Counted from the stretch's first letter, positions 22,001 through 34,021 are shown. The stretch is DNA of 64,000 nucleotides from Cylicocyclus nassatus (GCA_958299035.1 CATQJL010000305.1:58482486-58546485), one strand, 5' to 3'. Numbers and translations are program-made. The notes: generated by a model not told the origin, from the sequence alone.

Positions 22001-25000
22001 CAAGCAAGCTGGACATCGTTCTAAGAGAAAAGCAAAGGGGGTATCGTTTTTGCGGAAGAGCATACCGCTGTCTTTCGATCTGCCGCCTGCACGCAGCCAG
22101 CGTGCCGGCAGCATGCTCTTCCAAACAAATAAAGAGCTTGTTTACAGCGAAGTGAAGATGAAATTACGCTAGAATAGGTGTGTAGATGGGCAATGGGAAG
22201 TTAGAACTAAGAATGAAAAATTATGAAAAAATTATGGAACTGAAGGCGTGCTCAACTTTCTTCGGAGTTAGGCGGCTTTCAAGCCACCTTAAAGCCACCT
22301 GAGGCGGCCCGAGAAAGAAAAAGTCATAAATTTTCCTCCTTTCGCATAATTTTTTTTCAATTTTTTTTACAAAGATTTCATTTACATCCCAAACCCTACG
22401 AATTGATTCCTAAACCGCCTTAAACCCCCTCCTCTGCGCTTAGTTACAGCCTCTTGAAAATTTTGAATATTTTGAATGGCAGTGGCAACGCTGCTCCAGA
22501 CGCGTAGTGCCGCTAGCTGGATACATCATGCCGCCAGTCCGAAAAATACGGATATCATCGTGTTTTTTCGATGCTTTTTGCATTTTTTCTTTGCTCTGTT
22601 TTGTTTCTTTTCATGTAAATTCTCTTCCAATATCTCATGGCGTATGTCGTAGTTTCATTGTGAAGTCAAAGCGGATTTCTTTTTTGTAAATTCGGGAAGC
22701 CACCTCGTGCCGGGCCCTAATAATAGAGCCATTGTGACCTTCCGCAAAGCAGAGGTGACGCAGTGGTATATTATAATTCCAAACCAATAAAGTTCCTCTT
22801 CGACCGGATGGTCATTTTAGCGATAATTGGAGAACAAGCTGAGGGTGATGAAGGTACATGTATCTCGGATGGAAGGATAGTTTGTAAGAGATTTTATTCG
22901 TGCTTTCACCTGCTCTCAATAGCATTTCGGTAATTCATTGCACAAAATGGCATTCAGAACAAGTAGAATAGAATTTATTCTGCAACTCTATCTGCTTTAG
23001 AAGGAAGTTAACAGACCGCAACATTCCTATCTCTTTTGGCATATTGCAGGATTCCTCAACCCTGTATCAGGTAATTGGTGTACACATTTCAAGCTGCTCG
23101 CTGAGTTTGCACCGCCCATCACATTTTGAAGATTAAATTCTCGAAAATATGAACACAAACCTCCCCTTCGAATTGAGGCAGTAAACGCAACAAAATGAAA
23201 CGATGATGACAGCTTCCAGAAATAGTACAGAACAGCTGAATTCGATGATTTGTAATATAGTCTGGCTAGTTGCAACTTTGCAATATGATGTTTTCTCAAA
23301 CATGGGATAATTTTTGAAAGTGTACGCTGCCATTCCAACCGAAATTGAAACCTAAAAATTGTTTAAACCTGAATCTAATAATAAAGAAAACTCTTCTTAC
23401 CGAAGCGACCGCTAGTACCAATCCAATTGAAGATTTTCGTTTCTCGTATGTTTTTATACGTTTCAGTGCTATCGCTCTTTCTGTCACTATGGATAGGTGA
23501 ACAAGAGCTTGTGCAGCAGCGCACATCAATGTTGGCATGCGCACAACATAGCAGAAAACTGTGGAAACCAAGGCATTGCATGTATCTTGCACAACGTAGT
23601 GTTGAAATAAGTGAACTCCCTGAATGAAATGTATATAATTTACAATTCTGAATATCAGACCTACTCGAGATTACCTCTCCCATTCCAAGTAAGAATGAAT
23701 GAAGAAGGTTGAGTATGACTATTGTCCAAATCAGCACCTAAAAAGTAATTATCGTTGATAAAATGTTGCGAGTCAGAGAGTATGCATTGAGTTCTATATT
23801 TCTGTGGAAGAAAGGACGTGGGAGAGAATTTCGCAACTGCATCTATCAGCTCTGCATTCGGACTGCTTTATAGTCCGTCTACAATTTCAAATTCAAAAAA
23901 TTATTACTCCTTTTAAAATAAACTTTTTTGAACCTCTAGGACCTACAGATTTTCAAGGAAATGAATAATCCAATTGCTTGCCTCGTTTTTGCACACGCAA
24001 CGCATATATGGTCCTTTTCAGCTACAAAATTTTCACAAATGCTTTGAGAGCTAGAGGGTTACTGCTAATGGGCTCTGCCAGCTCTTGTTTTACTCTTTCA
24101 CATGCAACTTTCGACTCCTCGACCGTAGAAAATCTACACTGACAAAATCGAATTCTTCTAACAGCCTGCAATCTTGTTAGATCAAAAATTTCATGAAGCT
24201 TTTCGATGATCAAACACTTCCGCATCAAATTCGAAACCTGAAGCTGTTTGGAACACAATGCCGCAAAAATCGGACAGAACTTACGCAGCAAGCTGGTAGG
24301 TATTATAAATAACTAAGCGTGCTGCGAAACCATTTCTCGCTTTTCACAAAAGCAGGCTGAGACTCATACAGCTTTCGTTTGCGCACGTTGAGGTAAAAAG
24401 CAGAATAACTCGCTACAATAATTGCACTCATAAGGCCCGAATACAAAATGTGAATGCAAAGCGTTCAACCTAAAAGGCTTCAAGTAAAATCTTTTTAGGA
24501 TTATACTTAGAGCTGAACAAAAAATTTTGGAATGAAGCTGAAGCATTAGCCACGAACCTGCAAATTTTTCAGATGCTTCTCAAAAATTTACTAATCTTAT
24601 ATATAAAGCTGAACGTCTGTTTGTCTGTCTGTATGTCTGTCTGTATGCCTGTATGTCTGTGTGTACGTATGTTCCGAATAGAAAATTCCATTTCTGAACC
24701 GATCGGAACCAAACTTGGCACACATACACTTCGGGCCCCGGCGAGTGTCATAGGCTAATTTTCGTCATCGATCGATATCGATTTTATCGATTTTTTGCAA
24801 AATTTGAGCTACGGGGCTGGGAGTTGGCAGAGGGGTGTAATCGAGCATGTCGATTACACCCCTCTGCAAGATTCCAGCCCCGTAGCTCAAATTTTGCAAA
24901 AAATCGATATCGATCGATGACGAAAATTGGCCTATGACACCCGCCGGGGCCCGAAGTGTATGTGTGCCAAGTTTGGTCCGGATCGGTTAAGAAATGGAAT

Positions 25001-27227
25001 TTTATATTCGGAATATACGGCGGAGCCGGGTAAGCCAGCTAGTTACTAATAATTTACGTCACTCAAATTTTACAAGTGTAAACAATTCATTTACACATTT
25101 TTCAGCTCGTGGAAATGACTTTGAAAAAATTCTCAATTCACTATCGAGGGGGGGGCGTCTTCCCCCTTGGCCCCGACCACTGATACGGGCCTACCCGTGG
25201 CGGTCCCAGGATTCCCGTCCTCGAGGGAGGGGTGGGGGGAGGGGGGGGGGGGAGGGAAGGGCGGCAAGAATTGAAGGTGCGTCACGTCAGTCACGCACTC
25301 CGAAAAAGTCCCTGAGGTGATTCTCATGATCCTTGCGAGCCCACAACCTTCAAAATCCAGAAGAAGAAAGCGTGATTACAGGGCAACTTTGAATTTGAGA
25401 GTTTCAAAAATTATTAGTTTGTAACTAAGTCTTATGACGTTCTAATTTTTACGACGATAAGTCGTACACTTCACATTTTCAATACGGGTCCAGTTCACTA
25501 TTCGATAGAGCAAAGCAAGCTCTATAAGATGACCTCCAATAGTCCGCACTAACTTCGAACCACCGTAAGTTTGCATCTAACAATAAAATCTGAGTCGTAC
25601 CGAAGGCTAAGAAATCGCGAAAAATTTATATCCTCGTTCAAAGAAATCCTACGAATCTCCAATTTGAAAAATTGCACACTACATCAAACACTTATATGTT
25701 ACCATTCCTACATTTTTTTCTTTATGTAGAAAATGAGAAAACGAAAATTTTCATGTTTATACAAAAACGAAACTATGCTTTTTTGCATCTATCTAATTGT
25801 ACACTACAATCTCTTGAAAGCATTATGGCAGTAAATTTTCAGCTTTCCACAAGCTCTAGGTTTCAGGAAATATTGATTTTAGCATGGAACACCCAAGTGA
25901 GAGCTAAATTCGGCAATTTTTGAAAACTCTGACGTATGGAAAACTGAAAATCTAATGTTATACTCCTAAGGGCTGAGCGTAGAATGACTGAATGCATATG
26001 CCACGGCTATTTATAACGTCTCCGCCTGGTCAGAAGATCTGACCCAAGTAGGGTGCGAGCTCACGTGTGATGGCTAGGCATGTTCCTTACGATTCATTTT
26101 AGGGCTTCTGGCGTGAATCCAAAATGCCTCTAAACATTTGCGAGCCAATGTTTGTGATTCATAGGCTAGTATTTTCACCGTGACTTCAAAATTTGTCTCC
26201 GCGTATTTTAGCGCCCTGTGAGTGCCTAGTGGGGTACAGGTTCGTGATCTATCTTTGCCGTCTAAGTGCTCTCTTATGCGAACACATAGCGGCCGCGCTG
26301 TCTCGCCTATGTACTCGTCGCCGCAGCTCGCGCAGGTGATAAGATAGACGGCCCTCATCGCTATGCTATCCCCGCCCCTGTACCCAGGGCAGGTGATGCA
26401 ATTGGGGGTAGTGCAGCCGCGAACATAGATATGATTGCGCACCAAAATGCTCTCAAGATTATTTGGGGGTGTTTCCACGATCGCAACTGTATTTTCTAGC
26501 CCGCCCAAAGATATGAATTGTTCGGGATTTTTGAACCTTCAGTAACTCAGATTTTGGATGCAAACTTACAGTGGGTCGAAGTTGGTGCGAACTTTTGCAT
26601 ATCGTTTTGAAGAGCTTGCTTTGGTCTGTCAGATGGTGCCTTGGACCCGTATTGAAAATGTGAAGTGTACGACTTATCGCTGTAAAAAATAAAAAGTCTT
26701 AAGACTTATGTTACAGCCTAATATTTATATTATTTACAAGATTAAACAAGTCATTTGTCTTTGTTATGGTTGCGAAAAAAATTTCTTATGCGACTACTCT
26801 CAATTATACAAATTCCCATGACAGCCAGAATGCTATATTAATTATTCAGCTATTTTAAGATATTTCTTTGAGTTCGGTGCAGTTACGCCGCAAAAGTTAA
26901 AACGATAATTAGCTCGCCCATGTGCCACCTTTGTAGGGCCTTTGATTTTGACATTTGCGCAAAAGCTAAACAATGGGATAGCAGGAGTTAAAAAGCATTT
27001 TGTAATTTTATAGTGTATTTTTCCGTAAGCCAATAAAGAAGTCTTTCCAAAGACAAACGAAGACTTGCCTGAGAATTCTTGTGGAAAAATAAACCACGTC
27101 TCCAGTGTCTGACGAAAAGAACATTAGTGACCACACCGCCCACGGAGATGAGAACATGGATGGCTAGTACGATATTCAGCTGAACGTTTTTCTTGTATTC
27201 TAGCGCACCAGAGCATGTGTCGTTCAT
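19010..27227 (-). CDS. Seven-transmembrane chemoreceptor, Sra superfamily (sra/srab-like)
   Basis: Five exons splice in frame: 27227-27069, 23737-23675, 23619-23401, 23351-23161 and 19319-19133, giving 273 residues; a sixth from about 19096 supplies TM7. Landmarks: MNDTCSGALEYKK, an early TM, FFHKNSQ, then LIWTIVILNLLHSFLLG, a Cys-containing TM3 run (QDTCNALVSTVFCYVV), the conserved TERAIALKRIKTYEK after TM3, and RCKYQAKENFAVLRLLLP before TM6. These are typical of nematode Sra and Srab receptors, which act in sensory neuron cilia. The start is 12 nt after GTTTTTAG. Intron 1 (3.3 kb) uses a GC donor (CAG/GCAAGT) and holds a Helitron and a Penelope fragment; intron 4 (3.8 kb) holds a mariner palindrome. 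TM7 (SVTLFLPIFNILYG) is in the frame one base away from the simplest splice, so either an unseen splice site or a frameshift exists there. The gene may thus be intact or a recent pseudogene. Confidence 0.85.
19660..20629. mobile_element. Mariner-type non-autonomous foldback element, 970 bp
   Basis: The ends are TTAGGTTGGTCCGAAAGTTC and the exact inverse, flanked by TA on both sides (19658-19659, 20630-20631). TTAGGTTGG-type termini and TA duplications are characteristic of mariner. The inverted arms are very long, about 350-400 nt each with scattered mismatches, and no transposase frame is present. A further nested palindrome with GAGCATGCTCAAAAA lies at the centre. It sits in intron 4 of the chemoreceptor gene. 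Confidence 0.9.
20640..20970. other. Intronic sequence without features
   Basis: AT-rich intronic DNA of the chemoreceptor locus; I see no further structure. Confidence 0.4.
20975..21190 (-). mobile_element. Helitron-family fragment
   Basis: The segment GAAGTGTATGTGTGAAGTTTG, GGATCGCTTCAGAAATGG and TTTTCTATTCGGAACATACG followed by AGACAGACATACG is the internal module of the Helitron at 24595-25043. It has neither terminus intact. Confidence 0.5.
21191..22980. other. Intron 4 of the chemoreceptor and its contents
   Basis: No exon is recognised. A paired Helitron-related motif lies at about 22010-22065 (GACATCGTTCTAAG and GGGGGTATCGTTTTTGCG), a G-run of about 10 at 21957-21966, and a GTGCCGGGCCCT core at 22708. 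Small ORFs such as 21190-21468 (+) and 22507-22689 (+) show no family features. Confidence 0.4.
24595..25043 (+). mobile_element. Non-autonomous Helitron, 449 bp
   Basis: It starts TCTTATATATAAAGC followed by a run of TCTG-type repeats, and ends with the hairpin CGGCGGAGCCG then GGTAAGCCAGCTAGT. The element lies between A and T (A at 24594, T at 25044), with no target duplication, as expected for Helitrons. The centre is a long palindrome: GTCATAGGCTAATTTTCGTC at 24748 is answered by its inverse at about 24920, folding around 24845. It has no Rep/helicase gene. It sits in intron 1 of the chemoreceptor. Confidence 0.8.
25404..26705. repeat. Foldback element split by a Penelope fragment
   Basis: Left arm: CTAAGTCTTATGACG, CGATAAGTCGTACACTTCAC, TTTTCAATACGGGTCC, and further in TTCGAACCACCGTAAGTTTG. 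Right arm carries the inverses CAAACTTACAGTGGGTCGAA, GGACCCGTATTGAAAA and GTGAAGTGTACGACTTATCG. The arms are about 200 nt. The interior holds the GIY-YIG fragment at 26074-26508, suggesting insertion into the palindrome. Confidence 0.65.
26074..26508 (-). pseudogene. Penelope-like retroelement fragment: GIY-YIG endonuclease domain
   Basis: The 144-codon frame contains the Cys cluster CTTPNCITCPG, then YLITCASCGDEYIGETARPL and CVRIREHL, that is a GIY-YIG-type domain with the YIG, the Arg and the Cys knuckle typical of Penelope-like elements (PLEs). A later segment (ARKCLEAFWI) matches the same place in the PLE at 37985-41493, but the overall sequences differ strongly, so this is a second PLE lineage. 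No reverse transcriptase lies upstream, so the copy is 5'-truncated. It lies in intron 1 of the chemoreceptor, on the same strand. Confidence 0.85.
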
Positions 27228-28480
27228 TGCTTGTCAGATCTAAAAACACCAACTGCAAGAAGTTGTTATCTATTCGAAATCGCGACTGTGGCAGAAGTTG
27301 ATTTTGTAGCTCTTTTAGATTGAGCAGATAATAATCTTGGTAGTTTTCAACAATATTACATAAATTTACACTCAAAATTATATGACTTGTCATTGAGCAC
27401 TAATATGGTAGTCTATTTTTATTTTTGATTTTCGGCGATGAACTTCAGCTTCTTCAATAATCTAATAAAGACCTAACATTTAAGATCTAAACGTGGCATC
27501 CTCTGCCATTTCACAAACAGGCTTCATGAGAGTTGATATTTTACCCATTTTACTGCATTAAATAAATGACACTACCGAAAAGCATGAAACCCGGAAAACG
27601 GGATCGATAAGGAGACTAGCTAATAATGAAAAAGCAGAACGATGCGGAGTATGGCAGAAATCTAGATCAGAAGATGCTCATTAGGTGTACTATCTAGACG
27701 CAAAGCGTAGTAGGTGAGTAAGAAACTTAAGGAAGCAATACAAAGGTGCTATAAAACATGCAATATGCATTACAAAGCAACACAAGCGTGCTCTGCAGGA
27801 AGCACTAGAAAAAAATCGAGCGCGCAAAATTTGTGAGCACTTCTACAATATCCGACGTACACGTAGGAATTCTAAGAAATTCAAAGGAGATTGATCTGAG
27901 AGCGCGCTTCGCGCACATGGCGTTCGCTAACTACGAATACGCCTTATTACCACAGCCAAACGAGTGAACGGATCCGTACCGCTATCACAGAAGAAGGCCA
28001 TAATGAAGATGAAGAACGGCGGAACGACATTCAAAAAAGTCATCCTTAGCGAGTTCTGGAAGCAGTGCCGAGAAGTTTTGGGGGTTGTCAAGCCTTCTGC
28101 CATATGCCTGAAATTCGAAAGCACTAAAAACTATCTTCGATTTAACGCGGAGGTGGCCCCATCAGTACGGATTCGTGAGGGTTGCACTACCCCAGACGCC
28201 TTTTGATGATAATGGACAGAAGCAGGGGAAAACATAGAGCCGCGTGGGCATTCCACATCCTGAGAAAGCATTGGTGTGGTATTGCACGACTTAATACGGT
28301 GGGCACTCCGGAGGAACAAGGGGCGAAGAAAATGTTTAGTGGATCAGAATGATATACAAAGGTGCCAAACATGTATAAATGTTCCAATCTCTACATCAAC
28401 GCCGTCGCATAACAATAACGATCTGCACTCTTGTCTCTTGTTCATCATTGTAGTGAGCACAATGCTTATAAATTTCATGA
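27228..28480. other. Noncoding stretch upstream of the chemoreceptor
   Basis: The minus-strand acceptor GTTTTTAG just above 27239 marks the likely 5' end of the chemoreceptor transcript. The minus ORF at 27124-27393 overlaps exon 1 in another frame. The rest shows no gene. Confidence 0.4.
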
Positions 28481-28936
28481 GCCAATCCCATGGACCTGTA
28501 CGTCGCTGATGTAACACTGATTGTCGGAAGTAAAAAGGAACTGGAAACGGACGTATAGATGTAAAGAAGACAATTCGAACTACACAGAAAGATCAACACC
28601 ACATTTACAGAGTACATGGAGTTGGGAGTCCGAACGCCAAGGCGGCCTCGAGAGCACAGAATTCAAGAAGATTGCCTTAAATTGGGTACTGAAACTCGGC
28701 AGATGGTAGGATTGAAGACCGATCATCTGCCTGATAAACGCAGCTTATCTGGTATGGAGAAGCCTCAGAGGAGTGTTGAGGAACAAACAAATGCCGAGCA
28801 AGCTGAAACGTACAGCACCTGGCTCGCCCAAGCGCGATGTATGGAAGTGTGTTGGTCATGCACACGTAAGGAGGGACTGAAGCTTGATGTGATAAAAATA
28901 CGTAAAGAACGAGAGGACGAATACATTAAAGACTAG
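28480..28936 (+). pseudogene. Possible decayed LINE reverse transcriptase fragment
   Basis: One frame near 28500 reads VADVTLIVGSKKELETDV, which resembles the stretch around the RT active site (F/YADD followed by a hydrophobic strand and a KELE helix) of RTE/Jockey-type LINEs, with the second Asp of ADD lost. Stops and frame changes follow, and the overlapping ORFs at 28521-28709 and 28616-28936 are open but lack motifs. This is a tentative identification. Confidence 0.3.
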
Positions 28937-31142
28937 AGGTGCCAGTGAAAGATCCCGGAAAAAGACTAACAATAAAAGTAAGAACAAAACATTAAAGTCA
29001 AGGTAGATTTAAGAGAACTAGGAATAGATGAAAGGTAAGCGAAACATGGGAAAGATAAATCGGGGTGGCAGAACCCACATGGGAATGATGCAAGGATGAA
29101 AAAATGGGGAATGTGTGCCTCGCTGGAAGGAACACCTACCTTGAGGCGTGGCTTTTTGATTTGAGATGTAAGTACGTGTGATTCGCTCCAGCTCCAATAG
29201 TAATTCTATCTCCTGTATCTACGATCGTTTTCTGAAGCAAGTTACAAAGGTTTCACGCGCCAAGCTCAGCTCAAAATTGTTCCAGGCACCATTAAGAACC
29301 TAAATTCTGAAAACTATCATATGTAAATTACGCTGACAATGAGTTTGAAAATTGTAACTTCTGTAATGAAAAAAACGACAGCGTCCGCCTCGTTTTTTTT
29401 CTGCTTTTAGAAGTGTACAGTTTATCTGGGTTTCATTGCTTACAGTACTTGTGAAAGTGAGAACAAACGACTTTTACAGGTTTACATTTTTTTCGTAAGT
29501 TAATTGATAGACCTTATCTAAAGTATTGTAAATTCCATACATGAGCAGCTGAAACAACGTGTAGAGATTTGTAGAGATTCATTACTGTCTTGTCCTCTTA
29601 GTTCAGAAAATATATGATTGCTTCAAACGAGCTGTTCTGTGCCATCCATATCAAAGGTTATTTTGCTTGGTTTTCCTACATGTCAAAATCAGACGCTACC
29701 ACCTCTTGAATTGGCCAATTTCGAAGCCATAAATCTGTCGGATCAACTGGGATTACTTAATAAAAGGGAAGAAAACCTTTAAGATGGCAATAATCTCTTG
29801 CAACAAAAAATTTTAAGTTCGAATTTGTCAACATGATTCCATTATGGAAACCAGACTACAAATTCTATGTTTCAACCACACTTTCACGCGTTATCATATT
29901 GATTTTTGATATAATTGATAGAGTGAGGTCATTGCAGCTTTGGTCAGGGTCAGCCTGCTTAATTAAGGACTACTAGGGAACCAAAAAAAAATCAGGAAAA
30001 AATTGGGATTTTGCAGACTTTGAGCAAATCCTCAGATAGCTAGGAACTCGCTTATTTCGGATATCAACATTAAAATTCTATAGGGAAAGCAAGAAGAAAT
30101 TTACACCGTTCCGGCTTTTCGGACGTGACATGGTGTTCATATTGTCGTCTACTTCGCTCGATATGTAAAAAAGTACCAAAAGAAATGATCTGCGAAGTTT
30201 GAAATTCCTAAGTAGATAAAAAGACGCTGATTTTGAATTTTTGATCATCATTTGAAGAGTTTTGAGCCAAGCTACGATGCGGCACTTCCAGCACATAAGA
30301 TTTCATTCAGGTAGCCGCTGGCATGGAGCCAAAGAAGATAACAAGATCTCAAAATTTCCGGAATTTAGGAGACGCTGAACTGAAATATTCAAGCTAGAAT
30401 TTCAGTTTGGGGTTAAAGAAAGTCATGGCGGTGCGGCGATAATGACGCGGCAGTGTGTTCATACCGCCGTCCCAAAAAAAGATTTCTAAACGAGATTTTG
30501 AAATTTTTGAAAACACTGTTGGTGCCCAGCAGGCGCTGATTACCAATATTCAAGTTAGATTTCAATTGACTGAAGTCCAAGCAAGCTATCGCAGTGCGGC
30601 ACTTCCAGCGCGACAACGCGTTCATAACGTAGGATTTCAAGGCGGCAGTGATGGTACTGTAGTTTGTGGATGTATGGTACTTGGCAGACCTTAACAGCTC
30701 CGCTTGTAATTCATTTGCGGCTACCGTATCAAGTTCTGCAGCTTCTTCCAGAGAAAAGTTTAACAAATACAAGAAGCAGTTCTATAGTACTCGGTGTCTT
30801 GTACTAATTTACAACCCAAAAGACATTTTCCGAACCCGTAACTTTGATATGTCACTTTTCTTGCAAAATATTTAGTTGCAAAGGAAGAAGTGTAAACCTC
30901 CTGCCAGCGCCAAAAAGAAACTGACAGGTCATTTACATGTTTTAGAGGTTTCAACAAGAGCTTTGTGTCGCCTACCTACCAACATAAATACATCTTTTTG
31001 AATCGAAATATAGCATTTTTATTTAACAATTTTGAAGAGAACATAAACATCATACCATGATGTTATTTTGTTTCTAAGTGAACATATTAGAGTTGCCCAT
31101 GACAGAAAAGATCGCTAGGATTCCATCATCTAAGTTGGCGAA
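28937..31142. other. Noncoding stretch
   Basis: No gene is supported in 2.2 kb. The phrase GTGCGGCACTTCCAGC occurs near 30277 (as GCGGCACTTCCAGC) and 30594, and a related GCGGTGCGGCG at 30427, suggesting a decayed repeat. The minus ORF at 30413-30772 has no recognisable family. Confidence 0.35.
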
Positions 31143-31913
31143 ACAAACGAAAGCGTGGTACAGTCGAGTAGATTTCCTGCTTAATATAGTGTCCCTGTAG
31201 ACGCGACAACGCTGGGGCGTCAATAATTGCCTTGCGAGTTTCCGAGTGAATGTTTTCTAGTGTTTTCTTATCTTATTCTTATTCTTTTTAGGTAAATCGT
31301 CACTGGTAAAGGAGAAGAGGGTAAGTTAGAGGATAAAGTCTGTTTTCTGAGTAGCTATTTCACCGCTTAATCTCAGATATCCATGTAGAAGCTGATCGCA
31401 TCAGTTTCATGCGTATTCTTGTCACTTCATGTCTCTTTCTTCTTGTGAAGTACTTCTTTGAACGCTAGTAGGTTTTTACGATTGACTTGTTGTCTTTATC
31501 ACACGAGGTTCTCGCTCTAATGACATTTCTTATGGGTGAAAGCCGAAGTTGTTACAAGACAAGCCAACTAGCGTTCAAAGAAACGTCTCACAAGAAGAAA
31601 GAGGGTTGAATTGACAAAAGAAAAGGAAATGACACAAAAAATAGGCAAAAAACTGACGCGAACTGCTTCTACGTACATATCTGTGAATATGCGATGATGA
31701 AACTTCTTAGAAAACAGAAACTACTATCTAACCTACCCTTTTCGTCTTTTTAAGCCACGAAATACCTGAAAAGCAAAGGATGAGCAAAGAAAACAGTGGA
31801 AAACATTCGTTCGGAAACTCGCAAGGCGATTATTGACGCCCCAGCGTTATCGCGTCTGCAGGAAGACTATATTAAGCAGGAAATCTACTCGACTGTACCT
31901 AAAACCATCGCTT
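31143..31913. repeat. Large foldback element, about 770 bp
   Basis: Left arm: CAGTCGAGTAGATTTCCTGC, GACGCGACAACGCTGGGGCG, CTTGCGAGTTTCCGAGTGAA. Right arm has the inverses TTCGGAAACTCGCAAGG, CGCCCCAGCGTTATCGCGTC, GCAGGAAATCTACTCGACTG. Pairing continues inwards through CTTTGAACGCTAGTAGG and CAACTAGCGTTCAAAG, so nearly the whole element folds on itself with mismatches. No coding capacity is visible. Confidence 0.85.
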
Positions 31914-32256
31914 GCATTTTCTCCTGACCAAATTCGCATAATGGTAGCAGTTCAAAAAGAAAGATGTCTTGGAATGATTACTGAAAGGACTAAAATGTTC
32001 TGTTAAACATTCTGGTCTAATTTGCTTCTACAAAGGAACTGAGCAGCTTTGAGTCCTCACAAAAGCTTCCCTACCTCTCGAGATGAATTCAAGAGAAAAC
32101 ATGTCAAACTGCATCAATACGTCTTAAACTTTCTCGTGACATGTGGCAGGTAGACAGCCTCATAAAATCCATAAAAAAATTTCTAGACTGAATCATGTGT
32201 AATGTGAGAATTCTCAAAGGTAAGTCCTAATCACGGAAACGCACCGGACAAAGCAT
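31914..32256. other. Noncoding stretch
   Basis: No feature recognised. Confidence 0.35.
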
Positions 32257-32440
32257 GTATCATTCGTTCGCTTTCGCTAGAGTGGGCGGACCACTGCAGA
32301 CATGACATGACATGTAATCGGTCGGTAAACCTCCATCTTAGAGCATGTTTTTTGTACTCTCTCGCCATCCAAAGCCGCCGCGCGTGTACGTAGACAGTGC
32401 TCCGCCCACTCTAGCGAAAGCGAGCAAACGATAGTTCTTC
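32257..32440. repeat. Short inverted repeat element with GCTTTCGCTAGAGTGGGCGG termini
   Basis: TCGTTCGCTTTCGCTAGAGT and GGGCGGA at about 32266-32292 are answered by the inverse at about 32400-32432 (TCCGCCCACTCTAGCGAAAG). The interior is not palindromic over its whole length. Confidence 0.6.
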
Positions 32441-32663
32441 AGAACGATGGACGTGGATGTGCAACAATAGGAAAATGCTGCTGAGAGCGTAAGATTTAAA
32501 CGACACTTCTAATGCCCCAGCGATAGGTATAACATATCACTGCCTAGAAGTTCTTCAGCGCTTATTATCAAGTCAGTGATTGTGCAATCTAATTATGCAT
32601 TGGGACGCAAACTGTTGCTTGCACCCCAATGAAAAAACTTTGCCTGTTGCTATCTTGTGCAAA

Positions 32664-32934
32664 ATGTATGTCGGGCGGAGCATTTGCAGACATCTAGACG
32701 TGTCGATGACTTGTCAAAACTCTACTGCAAAGTATGGTTCTTTGTGCTCTCTAAACTGCCAGGTATCTATATATACTGTATATTTACGATATTGATATTG
32801 CATATATTGTACTGTTGATATTGTCATACGTGGCAGACTCGGTAACGAGAGATTACCAAGAACAACGCCGTGCAGTGGAAGCTTATCAAGTTCACCAATG
32901 TGTCTAGATGTTTGTAAATGCTCCGCCCAACGTA
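32664..32934. repeat. Inverted repeat element with GGGCGGAGCATTTGCAGACA termini
   Basis: TGTCGGGCGGAGCATTTGCA and GACATCTAGAC on the left are answered by GTCTAGATGTTTGTAAATGC and TCCGCCCAACG on the right. The first part of the terminus resembles the element at 32257. Confidence 0.6.
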
Positions 32935-33479
32935 AACCGGGAAGGCGACGATATGAAGGACGAGAAGACTACGTCATATAAGCCTGCCTTTGTGCAGCAT
33001 AGAACACCACATCGAATGATCCCTATGTATATCGATGGAAGCACTCAAAAGGAAGTGCAAACGGATATGCAGTGGAAAGAGCACCAATTACTAAACGGGA
33101 AATTTACTCTGTAGCAAGCCCTTCCATGTTTTCTCAGTCTCCACACCATTGACAAAAACTACGTTTGTCGTATTTGTTGTTAGAGACGGTACAGGAAATG
33201 TGGTGTCTGCTAATTCAATGCAACTCCCAGTAGCCCTACTTATGCAACTCCGGTAGTCCTACTTAGGGTTAAGCAAGAAATGTGGCCCACGATCGTTAGA
33301 TACGACTGGTTGGAGGACTATATCTCGCCGAAAGTGAGTGGTCCCACGCGGACATCTGCGACACAACATACAGCTCCACATATCACATACAATACAGATT
33401 TGTACCAACCGCCCGCATGGGATGGAGCCTATAATGACAAATAGTTTCCTACCCAATACGACTTCCCCCCCCCTTCCCC
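32935..33479. other. Noncoding stretch
   Basis: No gene supported. It ends with a C-run at about 33464-33480 like the one at 645. Confidence 0.35.
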
Positions 33480-33499
33480 CAAACTATTTCATAGCTTAA

Positions 33500-33655
33500 G
33501 CTTGACTCAAAGGCGGGTAGAGGAACGAAGGCCAGCAGTTTGAGCCGCCTTTCGCGGCCAACTGGTCTTTTTGCAGTGTTGTCATATGTCGTTCTGGGCC
33601 TAATAGTCCACGGGGGCGGTTCAAACTGGCGGCTTTTGTTCCTCTAGCCCTTAAA
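33500..33655. repeat. Nested palindrome
   Basis: GGGTAGAGGAACGAAGGCCA followed by GTTTGAGCCGCC is answered by GGCGGTTCAAACTGGCGGC and TTGTTCCTCTAGCCC. Confidence 0.7.
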
Positions 33656-34021
33656 GGCCTTACCAAGCATAACGAGTAATGCATCCATAATCAGCATGTG
33701 GAGTAAGCCCCAAAACCAAGTTTCAGCAAATTCAAGATTTCCACATGGTGAGCCATCTGAGTGAAATGGTTATTTTCGAACATGATTGACCTTGTTTCAA
33801 AGTTGAATTAGCAAGGCTGCTGCATGACAAAGGCGCAATATCTTCGGGCGCGATCGCGGCTTTCTTAGCCGAGAGCGCATGAGGCGCAAGATTTACAACG
33901 GTGAGGGTACGTGCGCGCCGCGGTCGCGCCCACTCAACTCATACTACTTCTGCGCCTTCGTTACGCAACAGCCTTTACCTCTTTTTGCACTTAATACAAA
34001 GCACTACTTCTTTGCCCACGT

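Noticed and set aside
23027..23160. Continuation of the chemoreceptor exon 4 frame to a nearby stop
   Set aside because: The donor at 23160 joins in frame to 19319, which encodes the expected CKYQAKEN and TM6; the local continuation encodes no receptor features.
24022..24291. Possible alternative first exon of the chemoreceptor
   Set aside because: The exon at 27227-27069 has the better N-terminus, start context and phase; this frame lacks a membrane segment.
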